Assembly (NCBI GenBank): GCA_003520285.1
Contig: DOVB01000219.1
Location: 1 to 18,066 of the forward strand
Direction of reading: 5' to 3'
Length of the DNA: 18,066 nt
DNA from: Halieaceae bacterium
Lineage (GTDB): Bacteria; Pseudomonadota; Gammaproteobacteria; Pseudomonadales; Halieaceae
Part shown: positions 10,466 through 18,057 of the stretch, one piece after another
Numbering within the stretch: position 1 is the stretch's first letter
Layout of the letters: each line of letters begins with the position of its first letter
Program-made: the position numbers and the translations under genes
The notes under the pieces: generated by a model
The model's database searches: none
What the model was told of the DNA's origin: nothing
The model's input: the letters and a program-made list of their open reading frames with translations, nothing else

Positions 10466-11056
10466 ATGCTATCGAGTCACCGATCGATATTGTTATGGAT
10501 AGCGATTTGTGCGGTATTCAGTGTCCGCAGTGTGCAGGCTACCGACTCCGTCTGGACAGATCTCAGCGCCTTCCCGCACGCAGAGCTAACCCTGGAGTCG
10601 ACCCAAAGTGTGCAAGATTACGAAGTGGGTCTAGAGGCACTCCAGAAACGTCTTGGGGAATGGGGCTTCAGGGAAAGTCTGCGAGTTTCGGGTGAGCTTG
10701 AGCGCAAGACCTACGCCATTATTGATGGGTTCGACGCCCGTGAGATCCTGAATGATCGAGTGCTGATAGCTTCGCAACAGTCTGATGTGACCACTCTGTT
10801 TCAATGTACTGGACGTGATTGTGGGAGAGCGGTGCAGTGGGCTAATCTGGTGTTTGGGTATCGATTATTGTACGGCCAAGAGAATGAGCAGCGCTATTGG
10901 ATTGGCGCTCAACTTCGAGAGGAGAGTTCGCGTATATTCTTAGGGTACAGTGCGTTCCGAACGGCTTCTCGGCAGTATTTGCACCTGGAGACAATCACGC
11001 TAAGCGATGATGAGCTTTTGCGTGAGATCATTGAGCGGGACTCGCTTGAGCCCTGA
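10466..11056 (+). CDS. Exported DUF4892-like protein of unknown function
   Basis: Predicted exported protein of 196 residues. Residues 1-25 look like a Sec signal peptide: a basic start (SSHRS), a hydrophobic core (ILLWIAICAVF) and an SVQA-T cleavage site. The mature part contains RKTYAI, then LFQCTGRDCGRAVQWAN and LLYGQENEQRYW. This cysteine-bearing GRDCG-x-x-x-WAN-x-x-FG pattern is what I recall from DUF4892, a family described mainly in Pseudomonas and relatives with no known function. The two cysteines (in FQCTGRDCG) could form a disulfide in the periplasm. AAGGGG at 10455-10460 is a good ribosome-binding site five bases before the ATG. It follows htpG by 84 bp with no convincing terminator between them. 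The protein is shorter than the family members I remember (near 280), so it may lack a C-terminal part. Confidence 0.65.
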   Translation: MLSSHRSILLWIAICAVFSVRSVQATDSVWTDLSAFPHAELTLESTQSVQDYEVGLEALQKRLGEWGFRESLRVSGELERKTYAIIDGFDAREILNDRVLIASQQSDVTTLFQCTGRDCGRAVQWANLVFGYRLLYGQENEQRYWIGAQLREESSRIFLGYSAFRTASRQYLHLETITLSDDELLREIIERDSLEP

Positions 11057-11074
11057 GGCTGAAGCAACCGTCCC

Positions 11075-11977
11075 ATGACCCTAGCGGCGCCCATTTCCTT
11101 AATCGAGGCTATTGAGCAAGTTGAGCACACGCTGACTGATGCTGAAGTGTTTCTCGGGCACGGCACGGATAACCCATGGGATGAGGCCGTGTTCTTAGTG
11201 CTAGGCGCGACGGGTCGACCGCTCCATACGGACGCAGAGTCTGGGGCAGATCAGCTCACGCAAGATGAATGTCAGCAGATCGATCAATGGCTCCTAAAAC
11301 GCTGTGTCGATAGATTGCCTCTCCCTTATATTGCCGGTCGGGTTTGGTTTGCTGGTCTTGAATTTATCTGTGACCAGCGAGCCCTCGTGCCGCGCTCACC
11401 GATTGCTCAATTGATTGAAAATCAGTTCTCTCCGTGGTGGCGTGAAGTTGCAAGTCCCAAAATTTTGGATCTTTGCTGCGGTGGAGGGTCGCTGGGGATT
11501 TTGAGCGCACTCGCTTTCCCTAATGCTTCAGTGGTTCTGGCGGACATCGATACTGATGCCTTGGCCTTAGCGCGTGAAAATGTTCAGCTGCATAATTTGG
11601 CGGATAGAGTTGAGCTGATCGAGTCAGACGTGCTCTCGTCGATCCCGGATACGCTGTTTGATGTCATTATTTGCAACCCGCCCTATGTTGATTCGACAGA
11701 CATGGAAGCATTGCCGATTGAATATCGCCATGAGCCATCACAGGCGTTAGCCTCAGGTAGTGATGGGTTAGATTTTACTCGGCTGTTACTCGCTCAGTTA
11801 CCTCGGGTGATGCATGCCAGTACTATCGTAGTGCTAGAACTGGGCAATAGCTGGGAGCATTTTGAAGCCTTATTTCCGCAGACCGCGCTCATCTGGCTCG
11901 AGTTTGAACACGGGGGCTGGGGTGTTTGTGTGCTTACTCTGGACGAGGTCGAAGAACTTGGGCGTCAGCTTCGCTAA
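11075..11977 (+). CDS. prmB: 50S ribosomal protein uL3 glutamine N5-methyltransferase PrmB
   Basis: SAM-dependent methyltransferase that methylates a glutamine of ribosomal protein uL3 during large-subunit assembly. Length is 300 residues (E. coli about 310). The N-terminal helical domain ends in IAGRVWFAG. Then come [16 protein letters not shown], which distinguishes PrmB from its paralogue PrmC; SAM motif [13 protein letters not shown] at 131-142; the acidic ribose-binding residue in VLADID; and the catalytic NPPY at 201-204, followed by [17 protein letters not shown]. The C-terminus TWLEF-like ([16 protein letters not shown]) matches PrmB. It lies directly upstream of aroC, as in E. coli. 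There is no strong Shine-Dalgarno at the ATG, but no better start is seen. Confidence 0.93.
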   Translation: MTLAAPISLIEAIEQVEHTLTDAEVFLGHGTDNPWDEAVFLVLGATGRPLHTDAESGADQLTQDECQQIDQWLLKRCVDRLPLPYIAGRVWFAGLEFICDQRALVPRSPIAQLIENQFSPWWREVASPKILDLCCGGGSLGILSALAFPNASVVLADIDTDALALARENVQLHNLADRVELIESDVLSSIPDTLFDVIICNPPYVDSTDMEALPIEYRHEPSQALASGSDGLDFTRLLLAQLPRVMHASTIVVLELGNSWEHFEALFPQTALIWLEFEHGGWGVCVLTLDEVEELGRQLR

Positions 11978-12015
11978 CACGGTATACTGCGCTTTTTGCG
12001 CGCAAGGTTGAGCTT

Positions 12016-13107
12016 ATGTCGGGTAATAGCATAGGTAAATTGTTTACGGTCACCACCTTTGGTGAGAGTCATGGACCAGCCATCGGCTGCATCGTAGATG
12101 GCTGCCCACCCGGATTGTCACTCAGCGCAGACGATCTCCAAGTTGATTTAGATCGTCGCAAGCCTGGCACCTCACGCTATACCACTCAAAGAAAAGAAGA
12201 CGACGAAGTGGAAATTCTCTCCGGCGTCTTCGAAGGTGTTACCACCGGCACCTCGATTGGGCTGCTGATTCGCAACAAAGACCAAAAATCGAAAGACTAC
12301 TCGTCAATTGCCAACACTTTCCGACCGGCGCATGCCGATTATACCTATCAGCAAAAGTTTGGCGTTCGGGATTATAGAGGAGGCGGCCGGTCCTCCGCTC
12401 GCGAGACGGCCATGCGAGTTGCTGCGGGCGGTATTGCTAAGAAATACTTGCGCGAAGTGTTCGGAGTACAGGTCAGGGGATATTTGGCGCAACTAGGCCC
12501 CATTAAGGCCGAGACTCTGCAGTGGGACTGTGTCGAAACCAACCCATTTTTCTGCCCCGATCCCACCAAGATCGATGCTATGGCCGAGTTTATGAAGGCG
12601 CTGAATAAAAAAGGCGACTCTATTGGTGCTCGGATTAACGTGGTGGCGAGCGGTGTCCCCGCGGGGTGGGGTGAACCGGTATTCGATCGTTTAGATGCTG
12701 ATATTGCAGCAGCTATGATGGGAATAAATGCGGTTAAGGGCGTTGAGGTTGGTGATGGTTTTGCTGTGGTTGAACAAAAGGGGAGTGAGCACCGAGATGA
12801 GCTAACCCCCTCTGGTTTCATGAGCAATCATGCTGGCGGTGTTCTCGGCGGAATTTCCTCGGGTCAAGATATCACAGTGAGTCTCGCCTTAAAGCCGACC
12901 TCGAGCATCCGTATTCCGGGCGCATCAATAGACGTTCACGGGGCACCTCAAGAGGTGATTACGACCGGTCGGCACGATCCATGTGTTGGTATTCGCGCCA
13001 CGCCGATCGCCGAGGCGATGCTGGCTATTGTGTTGCTTGATCATGCCTTGCGTCATCGTGGTCAGAACGCCGAAGTTCGGTCTATCACTCCGTCGATAAC
13101 GCCATAG
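12016..13107 (+). CDS. aroC: Chorismate synthase AroC
   Basis: Last step of the shikimate pathway: trans-elimination of phosphate from EPSP to give chorismate, using reduced FMN. Length is 363 residues (E. coli 361). The three family signatures are present: [18 protein letters not shown] at the N-terminus with H19; [18 protein letters not shown] at 121-138; and [17 protein letters not shown] near the C-terminus. H106 in RPAHADYTY matches the second catalytic histidine of the family. The frame is open upstream to 11926 inside prmB, but the ATG at 12016 gives the standard N-terminus ([19 protein letters not shown]) and has AAGG at 12004-12007. The MFS gene begins eight bases after the stop. Confidence 0.98.
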   Translation: MSGNSIGKLFTVTTFGESHGPAIGCIVDGCPPGLSLSADDLQVDLDRRKPGTSRYTTQRKEDDEVEILSGVFEGVTTGTSIGLLIRNKDQKSKDYSSIANTFRPAHADYTYQQKFGVRDYRGGGRSSARETAMRVAAGGIAKKYLREVFGVQVRGYLAQLGPIKAETLQWDCVETNPFFCPDPTKIDAMAEFMKALNKKGDSIGARINVVASGVPAGWGEPVFDRLDADIAAAMMGINAVKGVEVGDGFAVVEQKGSEHRDELTPSGFMSNHAGGVLGGISSGQDITVSLALKPTSSIRIPGASIDVHGAPQEVITTGRHDPCVGIRATPIAEAMLAIVLLDHALRHRGQNAEVRSITPSITP

Positions 13108-13115
13108 CTCAACGC

Positions 13116-14276
13116 GTGAGATCCTATCCACACGTTCGCCTGTCGACTTTTTATTTATTCTATTTTGCGATTTTAGGCATTTTGCTGCCATTTTGGCCGC
13201 TTTACCTGCAGTCTATTGGGATGACAGCAGGCGATATTGGTGTCTTGATGGCAGTACTAATGACTACGCGTATCGTATCGCCAATCATTTGGGGCAAGCT
13301 AGGAGATAGCGTGCCAAGAAGAATGCTGGTGGTGCAGTGGGGCAGCTTCGCTGCTGCGCTGATCTTTGTGGGTGTGTTTTTTACTGAACAGATGCGCTTT
13401 TTAGTTTGGGTAGTAGCCGGCTACAGTTTTTTTTGGAATGCGGTGTTACCGCAATTCGAAGTGATCACCCTGAATCATTTAGACGATCATCACCACCGCT
13501 ATAGCCAAGTCAGGGTCTGGGGATCAGCAGGGTTTATCGGTGCTGCGGTCGGTCTCGGTTGGTACTTCAATGCCGCTCCCATTAGCCATGTTCCCGCTTT
13601 ATTGCTCGGCTGTTTCGTGGCTTTGTGGTTGCTGTCACTGTCGATAGCAAGCCCCAAGCAAAAGCTGGGCGAGCAGCACTCGAATGCCCCTTTGAGCGTT
13701 TTGCTCAATCGTCCTTTCATTGGGTTTATGCTGGCCTGTTTACTCTTACAGCTAGCGCATGGACCGTATTACACCTATTTTTCTCTGTATGTTGAATCCG
13801 CGGGTTACAACAAAACCCAAACTGGGGTGTTTTGGGCGCTCGGAGCAGTGAGTGAAATGTTTGTTTTTATGCTGATGCACCGAATACTGCCACGATTCGG
13901 CGCGGTGGTGCTGTTTCAATGGGCGCTTGCCTTGTCAGTGATTCGATGGATTTTGCTCGATCAATTCGTCGGTAATTTGGCGATGTTGCTGATAGTACAG
14001 TTGCTCCATGCCGGCACGTTTGGTTTGTTTCATGCGAGTAGCATTGAACTGTTGCGACAACATGTGCCTGGTAATTTATCTGGGCAGGGGCAGGCTTTGT
14101 ACAGCATGATTAGCTACGGTGTCGGCGGCGCTCTTGGCGCGTTGCTCAGTGCGGTTTTATGGCCATTGAATCCGTCTTATGCCTTTTGGATGGCCAGTAT
14201 CGCGAGTATTATCGCTCTACTAATTTCTCGTAGGCTAATGGTGAATCAACTATGGCATCACGCAAGCGGAAGCTGA
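13116..14276 (+). CDS. MFS transporter of the HcaT / 3-phenylpropionate type
   Basis: Inner-membrane protein of 386 residues with about 12 hydrophobic segments, normal for the major facilitator superfamily. The N-terminus FYLFYFAILGILLPFWPLYL, the loop RIVSPIIWGKLGDSVPRR after helix 2, and YSQVRVWGSAGFIGAAVGLGW resemble the HcaT (3-phenylpropionate permease) / nucleoside-symporter-like branch (MFS_1_like). The substrate cannot be told from sequence. Related MFS genes follow aroC in pseudomonads, so this is a conserved neighbour. The start is the GTG at 13116; there is no Shine-Dalgarno, and translation is probably coupled to aroC. The next small gene overlaps its 3' end by 25 bp. Confidence 0.85.
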   Translation: MRSYPHVRLSTFYLFYFAILGILLPFWPLYLQSIGMTAGDIGVLMAVLMTTRIVSPIIWGKLGDSVPRRMLVVQWGSFAAALIFVGVFFTEQMRFLVWVVAGYSFFWNAVLPQFEVITLNHLDDHHHRYSQVRVWGSAGFIGAAVGLGWYFNAAPISHVPALLLGCFVALWLLSLSIASPKQKLGEQHSNAPLSVLLNRPFIGFMLACLLLQLAHGPYYTYFSLYVESAGYNKTQTGVFWALGAVSEMFVFMLMHRILPRFGAVVLFQWALALSVIRWILLDQFVGNLAMLLIVQLLHAGTFGLFHASSIELLRQHVPGNLSGQGQALYSMISYGVGGALGALLSAVLWPLNPSYAFWMASIASIIALLISRRLMVNQLWHHASGS

Positions 14277-14488
14277 GAGTCGCTCGCACTATTGTCCTCG
14301 GCATTGTTGCTGTGGTGGCTCTTTTTTGGGGTGCGATCGATATTGTCGGGGCCGATGTAGGTGTTCTGATCGAAGCATTGCTGACTTCGATCGTTACTCT
14401 TTTCTTGGTCGTCGCTGCCGCAGCGATCACTGTATTAGTGTGGCAAACGATTAAACGATGGTTGGCAGGCTCACGCTCTGACGATTAG
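14252..14488 (+). CDS. Small two-helix membrane protein, unknown function
   Basis: A 78-residue protein not recognised as a named family. It has a strongly basic N-terminus (ASRKRKLRVAR), a first hydrophobic segment at about 12-34, a short acidic turn near D36, a second hydrophobic segment at about 40-65, then a basic KRWLAGSR tail and two aspartates. By the positive-inside rule both ends would face the cytoplasm. It overlaps the last 25 bp of the MFS gene in another frame, which suggests coupled translation. It could be a real small partner of the transporter or a chance frame; the ordered charge and helix pattern favours a real gene. Its TAG stop overlaps the stop of the convergent gcvR. 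Confidence 0.6.
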   Translation: MASRKRKLRVARTIVLGIVAVVALFWGAIDIVGADVGVLIEALLTSIVTLFLVVAAAAITVLVWQTIKRWLAGSRSDD

Positions 14489-15003
14489 TCGATCTCGAAG
14501 TCAATATCGATTGTCATTTCATCTGCAATCGCTGTTAGCCGCGCTTCGAGCTCTTGCTCGTCGACTGTGCTTGGCAGTGCGACCTGCAGTGCGGCGTGGA
14601 ATAGTGGCTCGTTAGTCATGGGGGCGGGCACAATGTCGCTTTCGAATGACAACACATTAATGGCCCTCTGGGCGAGTGATTGCGACACTTCGCGAACGAT
14701 ACCGGGGCGGTCGGGCCCGATAATAGACAGGGAAGCGGTGCCTCCCGAATAGGAAGGCTGCGTGCCTGCCTCGGTAACACGAACGCTCAAACCTCGATCA
14801 GATAGCCTCTTTAAGCTTTCCTCTAAGGCCCCAGACTCAGCCGTGGGTATAGTTACTAGAACAATTCCAGCAAATTTCCCGGCTAGGTGTGAGAGTTGAC
14901 TGGTTTGCCAGTTGCCGCCATGGAGGGCGATCTGTTCTGCAATCGCGTCGACGAGTCCGGGTTGGTCGTCACCAATGATGCTTAGCAGGTAAGGTTTCAG
15001 CAT
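14485..15003 (-). CDS. gcvR: GcvR-like protein with two ACT domains
   Basis: Cytosolic protein of 172 residues made of two ACT (amino-acid-binding) domains and no DNA-binding domain. The first begins LLSIIGDDQPGLVDAIAEQ (DDQPGLVD at 12-19), followed by GGNWQTSQLSHLAGKFAGIV. The second begins SLSIIGPDRPGIVREV (GPDRPGIV at 96-103). In E. coli GcvR acts through GcvA to repress the glycine cleavage operon when glycine is low; whether this protein does the same is inferred, and no gcvA is in the window. The frame is open upstream to 15063, but the ATG at 15003 is preferred: it gives the usual ACT start and has GGATG shortly upstream, whereas the upstream ATGs have no ribosome-binding site and would overlap the divergent promoter region. 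Confidence 0.8.
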   Translation of the reverse strand: MLKPYLLSIIGDDQPGLVDAIAEQIALHGGNWQTSQLSHLAGKFAGIVLVTIPTAESGALEESLKRLSDRGLSVRVTEAGTQPSYSGGTASLSIIGPDRPGIVREVSQSLAQRAINVLSFESDIVPAPMTNEPLFHAALQVALPSTVDEQELEARLTAIADEMTIDIDFEID

Positions 15004-15010
15004 GGATTCA

Positions 15011-15039
15011 TCCACAAGTTGTCCGAAAGAAGTTATAGT
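15011..15039 (+). promoter_or_regulatory. Candidate sigma-70 promoter for the exported methyltransferase gene
   Basis: TCCACA (15011-15016, four of six matches to TTGACA) and TATAGT (15034-15039, five of six matches to TATAAT) are separated by 17 bp. Transcription would start near 15046, followed by the ribosome-binding site AAAGGAG just before the ATG at 15076. The same AT core read on the other strand (CTACTATA) could serve gcvR, so the two genes may have overlapping divergent promoters. Confidence 0.4.
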
Positions 15040-15075
15040 AGAGCGTGTCATGCCAATGTGCAAAAGGAGAGTGCC

Positions 15076-15900
15076 ATGGAATCAGTAATACGTCTTAATC
15101 GCGAGATCTTCGTTAATATGCTGCTGGCTCTCTTGCTGGTTGCATCCAGTTTGACCACAGCTGCGACAGATTGGGCCACTGTGCTTGCGGGAGAGCACCG
15201 CTCTGAATCGAATCGCGCGCGGGACAGCTTTCGTAACCCCGCACAAACACTCGAGTTTTTTGGTGTGACACCCAGTAGCGTTGTCGTTGAAATGTATCCT
15301 GGTGGGGGCTGGTATACCGAGGTGTTAGCACCCGTACTAGCAAAAGAAGGTACCTTGTACGCGGCGCAGTTTGGCATCAATGATTCAGCCTATGCCCGCC
15401 GAGCAATGGGTTCTTTCTTAACGAAGATTGGCACTCAGGACGATATTTACGGCAATGTTATCATTACTGAATTCAGTCCTAGCTCCTCAACTGCTATGGC
15501 CCCCGATGGCACAGCAGACGTCGTACTTTCATTTCGAAATATTCATTCTTGGATTCGCCTTAACTCGGTTGAGCGAGCTTTTATGGCTGCCTACACAGCA
15601 CTAAAGCCTGGCGGTATTTTCGGAGTTGTTCAACATAGAAGCGATCCAGGTCGCAGTCTTGAAGATATGAAATCCTCAGGTTACGTCACAGAAGCCTTTG
15701 TTATTGAGATGGCCGAACTGATAGGTTTCGAACTCGTAGGCCAGTCCGAAGTCAACGCCAATTCGCGGGACACCAAAGATTATGAGAACGGGGTTTGGAC
15801 GTTACCACCGTCATATCGCATGGGTGATACTGATCGAGACAAGTATACTGCAATTGGCGAAAGTGACAGAATGACACTTAAGTTTCAGAAGCCACTCTGA
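15076..15900 (+). CDS. Exported class I SAM-dependent methyltransferase-fold protein (COG4798-like)
   Basis: A 274-residue protein with a predicted Sec signal peptide: hydrophobic segment MLLALLLVASSLTTAA at 15-30, with cleavage likely before TDW. The mature part has the SAM-binding motif I region VVVEMYPGGGWYTEVLAP, the acidic/strand region ADVVLSFRNIHSWIR, and LKPGGIFGVVQHR, typical of class I methyltransferase folds. PGGGWYTE and FRNIHSW are what I recall from the group labelled predicted methyltransferase, COG4798, whose members often carry signal peptides. The substrate is unknown, and SAM is not normally available in the periplasm, so the fold may have another role. The start is the ATG at 15076 because of AAAGGAG just upstream; a longer frame opens at 15019 but crosses the promoter. 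tusA follows after 11 bp. Confidence 0.75.
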   Translation: MESVIRLNREIFVNMLLALLLVASSLTTAATDWATVLAGEHRSESNRARDSFRNPAQTLEFFGVTPSSVVVEMYPGGGWYTEVLAPVLAKEGTLYAAQFGINDSAYARRAMGSFLTKIGTQDDIYGNVIITEFSPSSSTAMAPDGTADVVLSFRNIHSWIRLNSVERAFMAAYTALKPGGIFGVVQHRSDPGRSLEDMKSSGYVTEAFVIEMAELIGFELVGQSEVNANSRDTKDYENGVWTLPPSYRMGDTDRDKYTAIGESDRMTLKFQKPL

Positions 15901-15911
15901 ACGATAGCGTC

Positions 15912-16148
15912 ATGACCCAGTTAGATGCTCGTGGCTTAGTTTGCCCAGAACCCATTATGTTATTGCACCAAGCGATGCATAGGGCACAAAAAGGCGACGA
16001 GTTTAGTGTCTTGACGACAGATCCTGCAGCGCTCCGAGATGTACCTCAGTTTTGTCGGTTCTTGGGGCATACGCTGCTGGCGACAGAGTCACGCGATCAA
16101 TACGTTGAGTTTCACTTGCGAGTCGGTACTGATGGTAACGGCCATTGA
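15912..16148 (+). CDS. tusA: Sulfur carrier protein TusA
   Basis: Small (78 residues) TusA/SirA-family persulfide carrier. In E. coli TusA takes sulfur from IscS and hands it to TusD for 2-thiolation of tRNA wobble uridine; other members feed sulfur elsewhere. The N-terminal LDARGLVCPEPIM contains the invariant CPxP motif, with C11 as the sulfur-carrying cysteine. DPAALRDVPQFCRFLGH matches the second conserved segment. The frame starts with ATG at 15912, 11 bp after the methyltransferase stop, and its last 17 bp overlap the chosen start of epmC, so the two are probably translated together. Confidence 0.9.
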   Translation: MTQLDARGLVCPEPIMLLHQAMHRAQKGDEFSVLTTDPAALRDVPQFCRFLGHTLLATESRDQYVEFHLRVGTDGNGH

Positions 16149-16671
16149 ACTAGCAGATGCTTTTAACGCCGGCATGGGGCAACGGTATGCGGTACGTTTG
16201 TGCGGTGGCGCTGAAGAGCCGTTCTATAAAGCGGCGTCGGAGTCTACACCCTATGCCACGATTGTTTACCGAGCCGACTATCTAAGAAGTGCACTGCACG
16301 AACTCGCGCATTGGTGCATTGCGGGAACGGTGCGCAGAGGTTTGGATGACTATGGCTATTGGTATGAAGCAGATGGACGGTCCTTCGAGCAGCAGCTTGC
16401 ATTTATGCCGGTAGAGGCTAAGCCTCAGGCTCTGGAATCGATATTCTGTCGAGTGCTCGGCATTCCTTTTCAAGTCAGCCTCGATAATCTTGAAAATGGA
16501 TTCACTCGTGCAGTCACCCAACAATTCGCCGACCAAGTCAGCGATGAGGTGCTTAGGTTACGTGCAATCGTGTGGCCACAACGTTGGCTAGAGTTGCAAG
16601 AACTCTTGCTTCAGCTTGCCGAGAGTTATTCAGCATTTCACGAAAATCAGTGCCATACCCAGCGCGCATGA
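16132..16671 (+). CDS. epmC: Elongation factor P hydroxylase EpmC
   Basis: Iron-dependent hydroxylase (YfcM in E. coli) that acts on the beta-lysylated lysine of EF-P, the last step of the EpmA-EpmB-EpmC pathway. EF-P relieves ribosome stalling at polyproline. The chosen product is 179 residues (E. coli 182). The metal-site motif LHELAHWCIAG gives H56, E57 and H60. GYWYEADGR at about 75-83 and EAKPQALESIFC at about 95-106 are conserved, as is FQVSLDNLE. The frame is open back to 16039, but only the ATG at 16132 gives the usual length; it overlaps tusA by 17 bp. Its presence predicts epmA, epmB and an EF-P with the modified lysine elsewhere in the genome. Confidence 0.92.
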   Translation: MVTAIELADAFNAGMGQRYAVRLCGGAEEPFYKAASESTPYATIVYRADYLRSALHELAHWCIAGTVRRGLDDYGYWYEADGRSFEQQLAFMPVEAKPQALESIFCRVLGIPFQVSLDNLENGFTRAVTQQFADQVSDEVLRLRAIVWPQRWLELQELLLQLAESYSAFHENQCHTQRA

Positions 16672-16681
16672 GCTTGATTCA

Positions 16682-17812
16682 GTGAATATCGTGGCTGACC
16701 ACAATATCCCCGGCCTTGAGCAGCTGTTAGGGCACTTGGGTGAAATCACGGCGTTAGACGGTCGTAGCATTTCTCGACGTGATTTGTTAACAGCAGACGC
16801 GTTATTGGTTCGTTCCGTGTCTCGAGTCGATGAAGTACTTCTAAAGGATACCCCTGTCAGGTTTGTCGGCTCAGCTACTGCCGGTCATGATCACATCGAT
16901 ATGGAGTATCTCAAGAGCACGGGACGACATTTTGCCCTCGCGTCGGGAAGTAATGCTCAGTCGGTTGTCGAGTATGTATTTGCCGCCCTCGCTGAAATCG
17001 GAGCGACTCTAGACGCTCTGTGTGAAGGTCATTCAAGTCTTGGCGTCATTGGCTATGGGAATGTCGGTCAGCGACTCGTTAGTGTGGCTCGCACACTCGG
17101 TATTTCGGTACTGGTTTACGATCCTTATATTAAGCAGTGCCCAGTGAGTGCCTCTTTCGAGCAAGTGATGCGCTGTGACGTCGTATCTCTGCATTGCGCG
17201 TTGAGCCAAGAGGGTCGCTTTCCGAGTTGGCATCTGCTGAACAGACAAGTGCTCACCACGTTACGACCCGAACAAGTTCTTATTAACGCGGCTCGCGGAG
17301 GTATCATCGACGAAACCGCTTTGCTCGAACGAGCGTCCCGGGGTGGACCGAGCTTGATCGTTGATTGCTGGGAGGGAGAACCGTGTATCAGTGAAGCACT
17401 CATAGAACAAGCTTCTTTGGCAACGCCCCACGTAGCTGGTTATAGTAAGGATGGCAAGTGGCGTGGTACTCAAATGCTTGGTGAAGCGCTAACCTCATTC
17501 TTACGTTTAGAGGGAGGAAATGCCGGCATCGGTCTGCCCAGCGTGAGTGTTCAGTTAGGTGAACACCACTCAATGGCACAAGCAGTGAGACTGTTGTTGG
17601 AGCAGGTATACGATATTACGACTGATGATGCACTGCTACGCCGGGCCCTGCGCGATTCTGGTGGCGTAGAGCGAGGACGACAGTTTGATCGCTTGCGACG
17701 GGATTATCGTGAGCGACGTGAGCTGTTTGGTGCACAGCTTCACTGTGATGCCCCCAGTGAGTGGATCGCGTGTGTTGCTAAAGCTTTTCAACTTGAGCGG
17801 AAGGATTCATGA
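16682..17812 (+). CDS. pdxB: Erythronate-4-phosphate dehydrogenase PdxB
   Basis: NAD-dependent D-2-hydroxyacid dehydrogenase that oxidises 4-phosphoerythronate in the DXP-dependent pathway to pyridoxal phosphate. Length is 376 residues (E. coli 378). The N-terminus NIVADHNIPG, then LLVRSVSRVDE and GSATAGHDHID, match the family. The NAD-binding loop is GYGNVG at 124-129. The catalytic residues are R205 (AARGGIIDE), E233 (CWEGEP) and H250 (TPHVAGY). The C-terminal PdxB dimerisation domain includes VYDITTDDALLR and FDRLRRDYRERRE. The GTG at 16682 is chosen because it aligns with known N-termini; a longer frame reaches back into epmC. It begins 10 bp after epmC, and its stop overlaps the msrB start as ATGA. 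Confidence 0.96.
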   Translation: MNIVADHNIPGLEQLLGHLGEITALDGRSISRRDLLTADALLVRSVSRVDEVLLKDTPVRFVGSATAGHDHIDMEYLKSTGRHFALASGSNAQSVVEYVFAALAEIGATLDALCEGHSSLGVIGYGNVGQRLVSVARTLGISVLVYDPYIKQCPVSASFEQVMRCDVVSLHCALSQEGRFPSWHLLNRQVLTTLRPEQVLINAARGGIIDETALLERASRGGPSLIVDCWEGEPCISEALIEQASLATPHVAGYSKDGKWRGTQMLGEALTSFLRLEGGNAGIGLPSVSVQLGEHHSMAQAVRLLLEQVYDITTDDALLRRALRDSGGVERGRQFDRLRRDYRERRELFGAQLHCDAPSEWIACVAKAFQLERKDS

Positions 17813-18057
17813 CAATGGACGATACAAGCATTGATTGGCGAACGAAACTCAGCCCGCAAGCGTATGATGTGTGCTGTCTAAAAGGAACCGAGCGGCCCTT
17901 TACGGGCGAGTTCTGGAATCACTCAGCGAAAGGGGTTTATCACTGCGTTTGCTGCAACACCCCATTGTTCGTGTCGGATACCAAATTCGATGCAGGTTGT
18001 GGTTGGCCCAGTTTTTTTGAGCCGTTGCGTCCCGGCGTATTGCGAGGTGGGCGCTAG
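17809..18057 (+). pseudogene. msrB: Peptide-methionine (R)-S-oxide reductase MsrB, frame interrupted at window edge
   Basis: MsrB reduces methionine-R-sulfoxide in oxidised proteins. The 82 readable residues match the first half of the family: LSPQAYDVCCLKGTERPFTGEFW, the zinc-ligand pair C46-C49 in HCVCC, FDAGCGWPSFFEPL. Normal MsrB is about 130 residues, and its second zinc pair and the catalytic cysteine (RYCVNSASL-like) come later. Here the frame meets TAG at 18055-18057 and then TGA at 18061-18063. Losing one G in GGTGGG near 18046-18051 would restore a frame that runs to the window end as ...ARHES, where the S could align with the conserved SHGM. It is therefore either a real frameshift or a sequence error; the remainder is outside the window. 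The first ATG overlaps the pdxB stop by 4 bp; the ATG at 17815 is better spaced from AAGGA (17801-17805) and may be the true start. Confidence 0.7.

Noticed and set aside
11983..11988. TATACT just upstream of aroC as a promoter
   Set aside because: No acceptable -35 at 16-18 bp and no TGn extension; the gene is close behind prmB and probably co-transcribed.
11926..12015. Longer AroC starting inside prmB
   Set aside because: The extra 30 residues have no counterpart in chorismate synthase; the ATG at 12016 gives the standard N-terminus.
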